A DNA stretch of 64,000 bases from Methanofollis sp. UBA420 (GCF_002498315.1 NZ_DAGX01000007.1:276715-340714), one strand, 5' to 3'; numbered from the stretch's first letter, positions 19,501 to 27,261 are shown. Numbers and translations are program-made. Notes: a model not told the origin generated them from the letters alone.

Positions 19501-19616
19501 CGCAGTACTGGATACGGGTCAGGGCCACCGCCCCCGATGCGCCACCAGCAGGAAATGAAACGTCAGTATCTTTCTTCATCGGCAACGCCACCAATGCGAA
19601 GATCAGACTGCAATAA
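16548..19616 (+). CDS. Secreted Ig-like plus von Willebrand A domain protein, copy 2 (tandem paralogue)
   Basis: 1022 residues, collinear with the preceding gene from signal peptide to the shared C-terminal KIRL(E/Q) end. MIDAS DRSGSM is at 506-511. The Ig-like half and the C-terminal domain are closely similar, including the identical stretch SQTVEFTST and the near-identical VKDDMTAE(V/I)RAKV. The VWA insert between the MIDAS strand and the later Asp (LSDGDYN) differs: this copy has a Trp/Tyr-rich loop with KKRVWDGEHWHYEDVW. Ribosome binding site GGTGGCGAGG lies just before the ATG at 16548. A separate promoter (ATTATACC near 16488) suggests independent expression. Duplication followed by divergence of the ligand-binding face is the simplest reading. 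Confidence 0.75.
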   Translation: MQISYSWIMLLGVLMLCSASAAADTQISLNTDKDWLVAGSGGTSTVTVTATGATTVVLSCDPAMGTVTPSTLDFTAGGLKTATFTVGEKSGDATITGKTLNATGAVVAENTVVQKVDHAAPYKLALTDYRSEATVGSEVPIVLALVDYYGNRIDNRWESATGRDAESVTFSVGSPGDSAVFLVNGSVTGDTAVCPVDGDGNVTVTLRLGRKAGENIVFVNLPSPISDTYFTFYGLSDAPPASITCAVSPDGTPFPWVYADGKSTFTITCTLMDADGNPSVNRSVHVSTSLPGEEKTLRSNNDGLVMFTYGPKDKIGKVTITATSADNSSVTCSQTVEFTSTDPVDMILTASPQTMPSRDVKDDMTAEIRAKVVDVKGNPVKGQTVTFSLSNIDTEGYTATAPPELVETSAVTKYNESAIVHFRPGAFVQDRKNKTSATGTCKVIARWGDDVEDLTLTWKNYPYLSVSTAVDNETVTVNQTVNVTVCLRGDGYALQPDPINVILAIDRSGSMLEDDPDRMHSVREAAKKFVDRMTTKDKVGLVTFGRNTGSWYRINKPGESSFDNPDRYIDNAYHTPKRYLDYATVDLLLTDALPSVKTELDNIVPDSGTPMRAGLYKSIKELTDSGSSNPDPDAIKAIIVLSDGDYNWYGDPLARGDAGGYWGKKRVWDGEHWHYEDVWVSDDPEDFGDLTQKYYRFTDLSDEEQDLSVYAKNHNIKIYSIGYADTISADGKKTLKKLAESTGGKYYDGSAANIGAIYTAIAGELKTEAGVNTKMDISFKDVEVNNEIIDGDAVFTYLHIPGKSTYIDTWIDNTTPPYVPPHNPSYPYTEDQTTDWNDDHNLHFNIGTIHLNQTWTATYTLTVLRDGNINIFGQGSTISFDNGTETLDLPRTFITALPGLNNTGINASYLWVGEPSRVESGPITDFLRMKWNLNYTGNQTATQKLFYSIDGKKTWILFEKMDPEKRTHGLKQEVAVLDVRDRPAAQYWIRVRATAPDAPPAGNETSVSFFIGNATNAKIRLQ

Positions 19617-19639
19617 TCTTTTTTTGAAAATCTCAAAAA

Positions 19640-19711
19640 CGGACCCAGCGGGAATCGAACCCGCGTCCCTGGGTTCGAAGCCCAGAAGGATGTCCTCTAC
19701 CCCATGGGTCC
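19640..19711 (-). tRNA. tRNA-Arg (anticodon UCG)
   Basis: Minus-strand reading gives acceptor GGACCCA/TGGGTCC, T arm GCGGG-TTCGATT-CCCGC and anticodon stem CTGGG/CCCAG enclosing CTTCGAA, so the anticodon is UCG, reading CGA. The discriminator is G, CCA is not encoded and no intron is seen. T runs lie on both sides, so the neighbouring VWA gene and the tRNA converge on a shared terminator region (19617-19639). Confidence 0.95.
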
Positions 19712-19792
19712 AGAGCAACCGGAGCGTCGGCGTCGTCCATTCACGGGCCGCAAAACTCCCGATTTAGAAGGAAATGGATGAATTGTACAGTG

Positions 19793-19803
19793 GTATATAT
19801 CAT
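19793..19803 (+). promoter_or_regulatory. TATA box of dcd-nrpR operon
   Basis: GTATATATCAT, preceded by GTACAGTG, lies 44-54 bases before the dcd ATG at 19847, giving a leader of about 20 bases. No clear ribosome binding site precedes the ATG. Confidence 0.55.
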
Positions 19804-19846
19804 ATCACAAGTTATTAAGCATTTTCGAGAACCATCCCTATAGAAT

Positions 19847-20284
19847 ATGATCCTCTCTTCCGCTGAGATCCGGTCCCGCCTCGGAGCAGACAATACAGAG
19901 ACGCGGCTTGTCATCACCCCCTTCGGCGACGCCTCCCTCCAGCCCGCCTCGTACGACCTCCGGGCAGGCGCCGACATCTCCCTCCCTCCCGGAAAGTGCA
20001 CCCTCGTCCCGAGCCTTGAGCACGTGGAGATCCCGGCGGACGTCGCCGCCACCCTCAGGTGCCGGTCCAGCTACGCGCGCCGCGGCCTCCTCCTCGGCGG
20101 TGGCTTCGTCGACCCCGGCTTCCGGGGCCAGCTCACCCTCTGCCTCACGAACATGGGCGAGGAACCGGTCCAGCTTGCGGTCGGCGACCGCGTCGTCCAG
20201 ATGATCCTCCATGACGTCGGCGACGGCGCAGGCACCTACAATGGACGGTACCAGGACAGCACCGGGGTGGTCAGGGCACGATGA
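19847..20284 (+). CDS. dcd: dCTP deaminase / dUTPase-superfamily protein
   Basis: 145 residues, shorter than the usual 175-200. The core motifs are present: SYDLRAG, CRSSYARRGLLLGGGFVDPGF (catalytic region with the RSSxAR and DPGF signatures) and GQLTLCLTNMG. The C-terminal dNTP-gripping tail is brief (YQDSTGVVRAR). It should deaminate dCTP to dUTP, and possibly hydrolyse it to dUMP, feeding the thymidylate synthase at 6.6 kb. The sequence alone does not decide mono- versus bifunctionality. Its TGA overlaps the nrpR ATG by four bases. Confidence 0.88.
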   Translation: MILSSAEIRSRLGADNTETRLVITPFGDASLQPASYDLRAGADISLPPGKCTLVPSLEHVEIPADVAATLRCRSSYARRGLLLGGGFVDPGFRGQLTLCLTNMGEEPVQLAVGDRVVQMILHDVGDGAGTYNGRYQDSTGVVRAR

Positions 20285-21234
20285 GCGGGATCAGGACAGA
20301 GAGGAAGTGCATCGAAATCCTCAGGCTCCTCAAGGAACACCCCGAGCCGATGGGGGCGAAACGCCTCTCCGAACTCATGGCCGAGCATGGCTTTGTCCTC
20401 TCCGACCGTGCCGTCCAGTACTACCTCCGCTCCCTCGACGAGATGGGCTTTACCGAGAAGATCGGAAACCGGGGGCGTATCCTCACGCAGAGCGGCATCG
20501 CCGAGATAGAGAACGCCCTCGTCGGCGAACGCATCGGCTTCGTCATCTCCAAACTCGAAAGACTCGCCGTCAGGACGACCTTCGACCCCCGGAGCGGCAC
20601 CGGCGACGTCGCCTACAACCTTTCCATCGTCCCTGACGCCGAAGTCGACCGGGTCAGGAAAGCCTTCGACGCCGTCATCGCCGCAGGGTGTGGGTTCTTC
20701 GACGCCTACGGCATCACCAACAGTGACCCCCGCATACCCGCCGGCCATACAGGCTTCATGACCGTCTGCTCGGTCACGATGGACGGCGTCTTCCAGAGAC
20801 AGGGCATCCCCGTCGAGATGAAATACGGCGGCAGGATCGCAATCAGCAAGGACGAACCGACGCAGTTCCTCGACCTCCTCGCGTATCGCGGCACAAGCAT
20901 CGACCCCCTCCAGCTCTTCATCGCCGCCGGCCTCACCTCGGTCCACGCCTATGTCACGGCCGGCGACGGCATCGCCCTTGCCAACATCAGGCAGGTACCC
21001 CTCCCCGCACAGGACAAAGTGGAGGAGATCGTCGCGACCATGCGGTCGGTCGGGTTCGTTTTCCCTCTCACGACCGGAGAAAAGATCTTTAACCTTCAGA
21101 GAGACCCGTATCGCCTCTCCATCGCCTCGTTTTCCGGCATGAACCTCATCGCCCATGCCGTCGAGGAGGGTTGTTCCATCAGGACCGAAATCGGGGCCGG
21201 GAACATCCCCTTCTCCCGGATCACGTCTATGTGA
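20281..21234 (+). CDS. nrpR: NrpR-family transcriptional repressor (winged helix plus one NrpR domain)
   Basis: 317 residues. Residues 8-70 form a winged helix (CIEILRLLKEHPEPMGAKRLSE, then DRAVQYYLRSLDEMGF). From about 80 onward is a single NrpR/DUF128 domain, which includes GCGFFDAYGITNSDPRIPAGHTGFMTVCSVTMDGV and AGLTSVHAYVTAGDGIALANIRQVP. In Methanococcus, NrpR represses nitrogen-assimilation genes and releases DNA on binding 2-oxoglutarate. This protein has one effector domain, as in the short class of NrpR. Its 3' end overlaps the convergent tubulin-like gene by eight bases. Coupling to dcd is unexplained. Confidence 0.88.
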   Translation: MSGIRTERKCIEILRLLKEHPEPMGAKRLSELMAEHGFVLSDRAVQYYLRSLDEMGFTEKIGNRGRILTQSGIAEIENALVGERIGFVISKLERLAVRTTFDPRSGTGDVAYNLSIVPDAEVDRVRKAFDAVIAAGCGFFDAYGITNSDPRIPAGHTGFMTVCSVTMDGVFQRQGIPVEMKYGGRIAISKDEPTQFLDLLAYRGTSIDPLQLFIAAGLTSVHAYVTAGDGIALANIRQVPLPAQDKVEEIVATMRSVGFVFPLTTGEKIFNLQRDPYRLSIASFSGMNLIAHAVEEGCSIRTEIGAGNIPFSRITSM

Positions 21235-23074
21235 TCCAGTCGATGCTGTCCTGACTCTCTTCTTCTTCCTCGTCCTGTTTTTTGGTCTCCGGGCCCGTGA
21301 TCTTTCCACGCCCGGGCTCGATCTCCTTCGGCGTCTGCTTCGGGGCCAGGTGCATCCCGCCCCTCAGGACATCGTCGATCGGCCGGGTGCCCGGATCATT
21401 CAGGAGCACCGCATCCTTCCCCAGGAGGTCGTCCTTCGCCTTCTTCACGACCCATTTCAGGCTGACCTTCTCACCGGAGAGGACATCGTCCTTTGCCGCC
21501 GGGATCGCCTCGACCCTGAAACCGGTCTCCTCGATCTCCTTCGGTTTTTTCACGGCAGAAAACGTCCCCCCGATCCCGAGAGCGGAGTCCTTCGGAGCCT
21601 GGGGAAGACCGACCGAGGTCATCCTGGTCATATCCCCGGGAGTCTGTTTCTTCGCGCCGGGCACCACCACGGCCCCCTCGTCGCCTCCGGTTTTTTTCAG
21701 ATGATCGCTGGAGAGGTGGATCCGGAGTTTCCCGTCTTCTCTTTCCTTCTTCCTCTTCTGTCCCGCGATCGCGATCATGTCGTCCTTTTCTTCGGTCATC
21801 TCCATCCCACCTCCTCCCGGTGCAAGAGGATCTTTTCCGGAGTACCCCGTGAAAAAAGCTGCCTCCGCTTCAGCATCTTCATCGAAGTCCGCGGGCCTCT
21901 GCCCCCTGGCCTCGACCGCCGCTTCCCTGGCCGCTTCTTCCTCCAGTTCCTGCCTGTACTCTTCCCTGTGGACCTTCAACTCGTCGATCCGGGGTACATT
22001 ATGCACGCCTGACAGCACGATGATGATCCCGACGAAGCGGGTGTTTTTGATCGGGTAGTCACCCGAACGCATCTCAAGGCCGGCGATGCTCCGGTCGATC
22101 CACTTCCTGACCGTGACAAATCCCCTGATGCTCAGCTCTCTGTCAGGCCCGGCAATGAGGACCAGCGCCTTTTCGGCACTCGTGAGGTCGCACGGCACGG
22201 ATATTTCCTCATATACCGCTTTCTTTGCGAGGGAGACGATCCTTGCCGCCCTCTTCTTGGACCCCTCCATATAATTGCGGGCCGAGCTCCACCGTGTCAG
22301 AAATTCGAGAGGGCCGAGGGGGAGACGCTCGGCAGCGTAGCCGACGGCCACGATCCCCATACCACTAAGGGTGTTGAGCACCTCCCCGGCGTCAAGGACG
22401 AGTTCGCCCACATCAAGGCCTGTTTCATTGAACTCCCCTGCACGCAGAAGGAGCCCGATCCTCCGGGCGACCTCGTCGTTCAGCAGGGAGTACATCATGC
22501 GGGGGTTCATGAAGGAGCCCCTCCTTCCTGCGATCTTCGACGATAACCCGGTCCGGCCCGACTCGTCCCCAGAGCGGATCCGTCCCGCCCAGGTCTCGTT
22601 GTCGAAGACGATCGTGCCGTCCACCAATCCGGCGATCATTTCCAGATCGTCTGCGGCCTTGGCGGCCCGTTTTATTCCCTCATCCCTGCACGGCAGGGTG
22701 ACCACAGCAAATATCGGCTCGACGAAGGACTGGCGTAACTGCGGGATGATCTGAGGGAGGGTATCGATCATTGTCCCCCCAAGACCCGTGATCACCATGA
22801 TGGCATCGATCTCGACGGTGTCCACCTTCTGGATGCAGGTCATCACCTCTTCGATGTCGACGACCGTCTCGACATCGAAAGTGAAGGACGGATCGATCGG
22901 CGGGAAGAATAACTTGGACTCCTCGGGAAGGTGCTCAAGCTGGATAAGCGTATTGGAGTCGTAATCGATCACGAGTGCGTTCATGCAGAGGACCTTGCTC
23001 CTCCGGTCGTGATCGTAGAGCCTGTCCACGATCCTGCTGCCTGCACCCCCCAGTCCTATTGCCAAGACCCGCAT
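21227..23074 (-). CDS. Divergent tubulin/FtsZ-superfamily protein with long disordered tail
   Basis: 615 residues. The N-terminus MRVLAIGLGGAGSRIVDRLY is the first glycine loop of the tubulin/FtsZ fold. The signature loop at 97-101 reads GLGGT followed by MIDTLPQ instead of the canonical GGGTGTG. IPQLRQ, an AxVTLPCRDEGIKRAAKAADDLE helix and VDGTIVFDNETW resemble the FtsZ nucleotide-binding domain and its H7 region. From about 390 the chain is Glu/Lys/Gly-rich and low in hydrophobics, predicted disordered, ending DEEEEESQDSIDWIT. Start ATG at 23074, after GGTGGAGAGAG, is preferred over 23110. It is probably a cytoskeletal or septation-related GTPase paralogue, but GTP binding is uncertain given the altered T4 loop. 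Confidence 0.6.
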   Translation of the reverse strand: MRVLAIGLGGAGSRIVDRLYDHDRRSKVLCMNALVIDYDSNTLIQLEHLPEESKLFFPPIDPSFTFDVETVVDIEEVMTCIQKVDTVEIDAIMVITGLGGTMIDTLPQIIPQLRQSFVEPIFAVVTLPCRDEGIKRAAKAADDLEMIAGLVDGTIVFDNETWAGRIRSGDESGRTGLSSKIAGRRGSFMNPRMMYSLLNDEVARRIGLLLRAGEFNETGLDVGELVLDAGEVLNTLSGMGIVAVGYAAERLPLGPLEFLTRWSSARNYMEGSKKRAARIVSLAKKAVYEEISVPCDLTSAEKALVLIAGPDRELSIRGFVTVRKWIDRSIAGLEMRSGDYPIKNTRFVGIIIVLSGVHNVPRIDELKVHREEYRQELEEEAAREAAVEARGQRPADFDEDAEAEAAFFTGYSGKDPLAPGGGGMEMTEEKDDMIAIAGQKRKKEREDGKLRIHLSSDHLKKTGGDEGAVVVPGAKKQTPGDMTRMTSVGLPQAPKDSALGIGGTFSAVKKPKEIEETGFRVEAIPAAKDDVLSGEKVSLKWVVKKAKDDLLGKDAVLLNDPGTRPIDDVLRGGMHLAPKQTPKEIEPGRGKITGPETKKQDEEEEESQDSIDWIT

Positions 23075-23465
23075 GTATTCTCTCTCCACCCCGTTTCGGG
23101 CGGGCGGCACCCTCCGTCACCGGTCGGTCTGCCCTGTGCCTGACCCGCATACCGGGAACACGTTTTCCCCCCCTCTGCATCGCACCTTTCTGGAAAAAGA
23201 ATGGATGCCTGATGCGTGCCCCCGGATCATTCGCGGACGGCGGCCGGGTTCCGGTTGCGTACTCTCTTGGGTATTTGTGCTGATGATCATAAATACTTCT
23301 CTTTTGGCATTTCGCCCGCTCCTCCGCGATAAGGAAACAGTTGAGGCACTATATCCGTTTGATACCCCAATCTCTGGTAAGAAGGGTTTATTTCCCTCTC
23401 TTCTCAGGGCAAATGATAATACTTTTATCTTTGTGCGATAACTACTCTCTCTGAGGTGAAATGCC
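23075..23465. other. Divergent gap between tubulin-like gene and mer
   Basis: 391 bases without a supported gene. The left part is GC-rich. The right part is AT-rich, with TATA-like stretches: a possible minus-strand TATA at about 23286-23294 (rc of CATAAATAC) and, for mer, GATAATACTTTTAT at about 23412-23427. GAGGTGA at 23453-23459 is the mer ribosome binding site. Confidence 0.4.
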
Positions 23466-24455
23466 TTGAGTTATGGAATTGAATTTGTGCCAGGCAACAT
23501 TAACGTCAAGCAGGTCGTGAACTACGTCAAGCTTGCCGAGTCCAAGGACATCGACTACGCGTGGATCACCAACCACTATAACAACCGTCACTGCTACCCG
23601 ACCCTCGCCATGATCGCCGCGAACACCGACTCGATCAAGATGGGCCCGGGTATCATGAACACCTTCACCGACACCCCGGCGGCCATTGCATCCTTCATGT
23701 GCACGCTGGACGAGATCTCCGACGGCCGTGCAGTCCTCGGTATCGGCCCCGGCGACCTTTCGACCCTTCCGAAGCTCGCGATCGCAGGTGGAAAGCCGGT
23801 CGCCCGCCTGAGAGAGGGTGTCACCCAGATCCGCCGCCTCTGCAGCGGTGAGGAGATCAAGAAGACCGGTGAGATGGAGTTCTTCGACTACGACGGTGCC
23901 AAGCTCACCGGCGTCCAGCTCCCCGGCAAGAAGGGTATCCCCGTCTACATCGGTGCTCAGGGCCCCAAGATGCTCGAGCTCGCCGGTGAGATGGGCGAAG
24001 GTTCCCTGATCAACGCCTCCAACCCGAAGGACTTCGAGATCGCCATCCCGATCATCAAGAAGGCTCAGGAAGCCGCAGGCCGGAAGAAGCACGATGTCGG
24101 TGCGTACACCGCCATGTCCATCGACCAGAACGAGAAGAAGGCCCGCAACGCCGCAAAGATCGTCGCCGCCTTCATCGCCGCGGGCTCCCCGCCGGCACTT
24201 CTCCAGCGCCACGGACTTGACCTGAACAACGTCGCCAAGATCAAGGACGCCCTCGGACGCTTTGACTTCAAGGCGGTCGGCGGCCTCGTCGGCGACGCCG
24301 AGATCGACGCCTTCACCATCGCCGGTACCCCGGACATGGTCAGGCAGAAGTGCGACGACCTCAAGGCGGCCGGTGTCACCCAGATCATCTTCGGGTCCCC
24401 GCTCGGCCCCGACATGACCAACTCGATCCGCCTCCTCGGCAAGTACGTTGTCTGA
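23466..24455 (+). CDS. mer: F420-dependent 5,10-methylene-tetrahydromethanopterin reductase
   Basis: 329 residues, full length for Mer, a bacterial-luciferase-type TIM barrel. N-terminus SYGIEFVPG, F420-binding-side segments ITNHYNNRHCYPTLA and GPGDLSTLPKLAI, and GAQGPKMLELAGEMGEG are all as in the family. It reduces methylene-H4MPT to methyl-H4MPT with F420H2, the fifth reduction step of CO2 methanogenesis, just before Mtr. The start codon is TTG at 23466, seven bases after GAGGTGA; the nearer ATG at 23461 is out of frame and opens only a two-codon reading (ATG CCT TGA). Codon use is strongly biased, as expected for an abundant enzyme. Confidence 0.97.
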   Translation: MSYGIEFVPGNINVKQVVNYVKLAESKDIDYAWITNHYNNRHCYPTLAMIAANTDSIKMGPGIMNTFTDTPAAIASFMCTLDEISDGRAVLGIGPGDLSTLPKLAIAGGKPVARLREGVTQIRRLCSGEEIKKTGEMEFFDYDGAKLTGVQLPGKKGIPVYIGAQGPKMLELAGEMGEGSLINASNPKDFEIAIPIIKKAQEAAGRKKHDVGAYTAMSIDQNEKKARNAAKIVAAFIAAGSPPALLQRHGLDLNNVAKIKDALGRFDFKAVGGLVGDAEIDAFTIAGTPDMVRQKCDDLKAAGVTQIIFGSPLGPDMTNSIRLLGKYVV

Positions 24456-24461
24456 ACCCGA

Positions 24462-24489
24462 CTGCAGGTCTCCTGCAGCAATATTTTTT
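24462..24489 (+). terminator. Hairpin plus T-run terminator after mer
   Basis: A perfect 7-bp stem CTGCAGG/CCTGCAG with a TCT loop (24462-24478), followed five bases later by six T (24484-24489), seven bases after the mer stop. Confidence 0.65.
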
Positions 24490-24581
24490 GGGGGATATCC
24501 CTATCCTCCATTTTCCATCCACCGCTAACGCCTCAAAGAGGTGCTTTTATCACGTCCTCACCCCTACCGGAGGATGGAGGT

Positions 24582-25502
24582 ATGTTTTCCGTCGACGAGT
24601 ATGCGGGTGGCAGGATTCAGGTCCGCCGGGAGGCCCTGACCGGAATCGCGTCGCGCATCTCCCCCGAGCGGATCGGCCGGAACCTCGACCTGCCCTATGC
24701 CGGTGCGCCTTCTGGAGACTGTCCCTTCTGTCCTGATCGTGTGGAACGCGAGACCCCCACCTTTACCGACGGCACCCGGATCCTCCGGGGCGAGAGTGTC
24801 ACCTTTCCGAACCTCTACCCTTTTGCCGACTGGCACCTCGTGACCGTCATCACCCGTGCCCATACCGTCGAGCGCTTTACCGTCGACCAGGTCGCCGATG
24901 CCCTCTCTGGCCTGCTGGACGGGGTGAAGGGACGGGGAGGTTACATGTCGCTGAACTGGAATTATCTCCCCTCTGCCGGTGCGAGCATCGCCCACCCCCA
25001 TCTCCAGGGCATCGCCGACCCCTGCCCCACCTCCCTCCAGGGCCGGTACCTCGCGGCGAGCCGGGCATACTGTCGGGAGCACGGCCGGTCGTACTGGGCC
25101 GACTTCATCGAAGAGGAGGCCGCCACCGATCGTTTCCTCTTTGAAGACGCGTTCCCCTGGTTTGCAAGTGCCGTGCCGATTGGAGAGCGCGAGGTGCGGG
25201 GCATCCTGCCGGCCTCCTCCCCCGCCGATATCGGGCCCTGCATCCGCCCTCTGGCGCGGGGGATCCTGCGGGTCATCGACTGTTATCGCTCCCTCGGCAC
25301 GCGCGCCTTCAATATGGCCCTGTACTGCGGGACACCCGACGATGCCGACTCTTTCTCCGCCGTCTGCTCCATCATCGCGCGGCTCAACCCGAACCCGTCT
25401 TCAATGACAGACTCGGCCTTCATGGAACGCCTCCACTTCGAGCCGGTGGTGATGACCCTCCCCGAGGAGTTCGGCCGGTACTTCCGGGAGAATGGGTGCT
25501 GA
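24582..25502 (+). CDS. Galactose-1-phosphate uridylyltransferase-like (HIT superfamily) protein
   Basis: 306 residues. CPFC (47-50) supplies zinc-type cysteines. NLYPFADWHLV and SAGASIAHPHLQ place the catalytic His-Pro-His-x-Gln at 138-142, with His140 the expected nucleotidylated residue. This is the GalT branch of HIT proteins, which swap UMP or other nucleotidyl groups between sugar phosphates. The C-terminal half is less conserved with bacterial GalT, so the sugar and nucleotide are uncertain; a role in surface glycan precursors is possible but not shown. GGAGGATGGAGGT just before the ATG is a very strong ribosome binding site. Confidence 0.7.
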   Translation: MFSVDEYAGGRIQVRREALTGIASRISPERIGRNLDLPYAGAPSGDCPFCPDRVERETPTFTDGTRILRGESVTFPNLYPFADWHLVTVITRAHTVERFTVDQVADALSGLLDGVKGRGGYMSLNWNYLPSAGASIAHPHLQGIADPCPTSLQGRYLAASRAYCREHGRSYWADFIEEEAATDRFLFEDAFPWFASAVPIGEREVRGILPASSPADIGPCIRPLARGILRVIDCYRSLGTRAFNMALYCGTPDDADSFSAVCSIIARLNPNPSSMTDSAFMERLHFEPVVMTLPEEFGRYFRENGC

Positions 25503-25509
25503 GGGGGAT

Positions 25510-25770
25510 GCCCGACGGCGAGGCGCAAAACCCTCTGGCTTTCGAGATATCCGGGGGCTGCGACCGAAGGGAGCATGAGAAGACCATCAGGTCTTCGAGG
25601 TGCGAGTGTCAGCGAGTTTGAGAAAGTCGAAGACTTTCGATGCAGTCCCCCGGCTCAGATTGTGGGGAAGGCAGTAGGTCGGCGCTCTTCACTGAGGAAC
25701 TACTCGAAGATCTGCCGTCCGTGGCAGTTCGGAGATCTGCTCGAACAGGATATCTCTGATATCCTGTGTT
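25510..25770 (+). repeat. Dispersed intergenic hairpin repeat, copy C
   Basis: Fills most of the 378-base gap 25503-25880. The signature stem GAAGACC-ATCA-GGTCTTC is at 25579-25596 and a second stem GAAAGTC-GAA-GACTTTC at 25622-25638. CAGTCCCCCGG follows at 25643-25653, then CAGATTGTGGGGAAGGC (shared exactly with copy A). GTCCGTGGCA (25724 on) and TATCCTGTGTT (near 25760) are both shared with copy D. No gene is seen in the gap; the short reading frames here have no family features. Confidence 0.7.
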
Positions 25771-25880
25771 AGACCTCGATCTCGATAGAGAGAAATGTCC
25801 TGCCCCCTGGTCCCTGCGCGCCGACCCTCCGGTCACCCGTCTGGCCGCGAAAAAAAGGAGAAAAAAGATTTTGTGAGTAT

Positions 25881-26723
25881 TCACTCGGGCTTGGAGATGA
25901 GTGTGGTCTTGGAGACGATGACGCCGTCCTTCTTGTGCGGCTTGCGGATCACAGCGTCGGTGGCCTTCTCCATCTCGCGCGCCTCGTCGCAGAGGACTGC
26001 GGCCTGGCGCATCATTTCGTGGGCAGAGCAGACGATCGGGACGTAGTTCTCGAATCCCTTCGTCATGAAGCAGCCCTTGACGTTGACGCCGGCGACCGCC
26101 TGAGCGATCTCGTAGGCTGCGCGGGCCTTTGCGAGGGCGTACGGGTTCGAGAACTCGCCGTCGACCGCCTTGTCGGAGTTCATGACAACCTTCGGGAGGA
26201 CGAGGTCTGCACCCTTCTTGCCTTCCTTGACCTGGTCGATGACCTTGTCAAGCTCCATCTGGAGCTTGCGGAACGCGCCGGTAAGGGCGAGGACCTTGAC
26301 GAGGTTGCCGTTGTAGTCAGCCATCTCGATGGGGTCGAGGAACTCGCGGCGGGCACCGATCATGGAGTCGGCCTTCATGATGATGTAACCGAAGGCGCTC
26401 TCCTTGAGTGCGGCGAAGTCGTCCTTCTTCGTGGTGATGTCGTCGGTGATGACAATGCACGGAATACCTGCCTCAGCGAGGGACTCGCGGGCACCTTTCG
26501 GACCCGGAAGGACACCGTTCGGGGAAACGACAATGCAAAAGTCAGGGACCCACGCCTTCATGGTGCTGACGACACGGTCGATGTCCTCGGGCTGGAGCTT
26601 GGTGCCGGAGGTGGCCATAAAGGTCTGCATGTCTTCACGGTCTGCACGCTCATCAAGGAGCAGTTCTGCCATCACGCCGCTGGCAATGTTGCCCAGTTTT
26701 GCAATTCCTACTTTAACTACCAT
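25881..26723 (-). CDS. mtd: F420-dependent methylene-tetrahydromethanopterin dehydrogenase
   Basis: 280 residues, the usual length for Mtd. The N-terminus [30 protein letters not shown], the segment [11 protein letters not shown] and the [13 protein letters not shown] loop are highly characteristic. The enzyme reversibly reduces methenyl-H4MPT to methylene-H4MPT with F420H2 in the cytoplasm, the step directly before Mer. GAGAGGTGT (rc of 26729-26736) is the ribosome binding site, and a TATA box lies at 26771-26780. It is divergent from tfx with 133 bases between them. Confidence 0.97.
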   Translation of the reverse strand: MVVKVGIAKLGNIASGVMAELLLDERADREDMQTFMATSGTKLQPEDIDRVVSTMKAWVPDFCIVVSPNGVLPGPKGARESLAEAGIPCIVITDDITTKKDDFAALKESAFGYIIMKADSMIGARREFLDPIEMADYNGNLVKVLALTGAFRKLQMELDKVIDQVKEGKKGADLVLPKVVMNSDKAVDGEFSNPYALAKARAAYEIAQAVAGVNVKGCFMTKGFENYVPIVCSAHEMMRQAAVLCDEAREMEKATDAVIRKPHKKDGVIVSKTTLISKPE

Positions 26724-26770
26724 CTATACACCTCTCAAATTAGAGAACAGACATAGTATCGGCGAAATCT

Positions 26771-26780
26771 GATATAAAGA
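26771..26780 (-). promoter_or_regulatory. TATA box of mtd
   Basis: Minus strand TCTTTATATC, about 50 bases before the mtd ATG. Initiation near 26748 would give a leader of about 25 bases that includes the GAGAGGTGT site. Confidence 0.6.
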
Positions 26781-26856
26781 TTGTGAAAGCCTGTCTGTTC
26801 CGGTCGTGCGATGTTAAATGATAGTGTTTAAGTCATAGTATGTTAAGTTATATCCA

Positions 26857-27261
26857 ATGAAACAGGGGCTCCTCACCGACAGACAGAAGGAAGTACTCCG
26901 GTACCGCAAGACCGGCCTCACCCAGCAGCAGGTCGCCGACATCATCCAGACCTCGAAGGCAAACGTCTGCACCATCGAAAAAGCGGCGTATGAAAACATC
27001 GAAAGGGCAAAAGAAACGCTTGAGTTTCTCTATACCCTCGACTCCGAACATCTCTGCACCATCAAATCCGGTACCGACCTCATCGAAGCGACCACCCTCA
27101 TCTTCCAGGAAGCCGAAAAACTCGGGATCAAGGTGAAGTACAACACCCTCGAACTGATCAACAGGATCCACGACTCCAACCCGAGCCGGTTCAGGGCCAG
27201 GTACGTCCGCGAGGACGTCGAGGTTTACATCAATAGAGAGGGCGACCTCTTCTTTGGCTGA
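26857..27261 (+). CDS. tfx: Tfx family DNA-binding protein
   Basis: 134 residues. The N-terminal helix-turn-helix (LLTDRQKEVLRYRKTGLTQQQVADIIQTSKANVCTIEKAA, residues 5-44) is the Tfx signature, followed by the acidic C-terminal domain DSEHLCTIKSGTDLIEATTLIFQEAEKLGIKV. In Methanothermobacter, Tfx binds downstream of the fmdECB promoter and was proposed as a molybdate-responsive activator of formylmethanofuran dehydrogenase genes. Here it sits divergent to mtd, so mtd is a possible additional target (inference). No ribosome binding site precedes the ATG and AT-rich sequence runs up to it, so the transcript is probably leaderless. Confidence 0.9.
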   Translation: MKQGLLTDRQKEVLRYRKTGLTQQQVADIIQTSKANVCTIEKAAYENIERAKETLEFLYTLDSEHLCTIKSGTDLIEATTLIFQEAEKLGIKVKYNTLELINRIHDSNPSRFRARYVREDVEVYINREGDLFFG

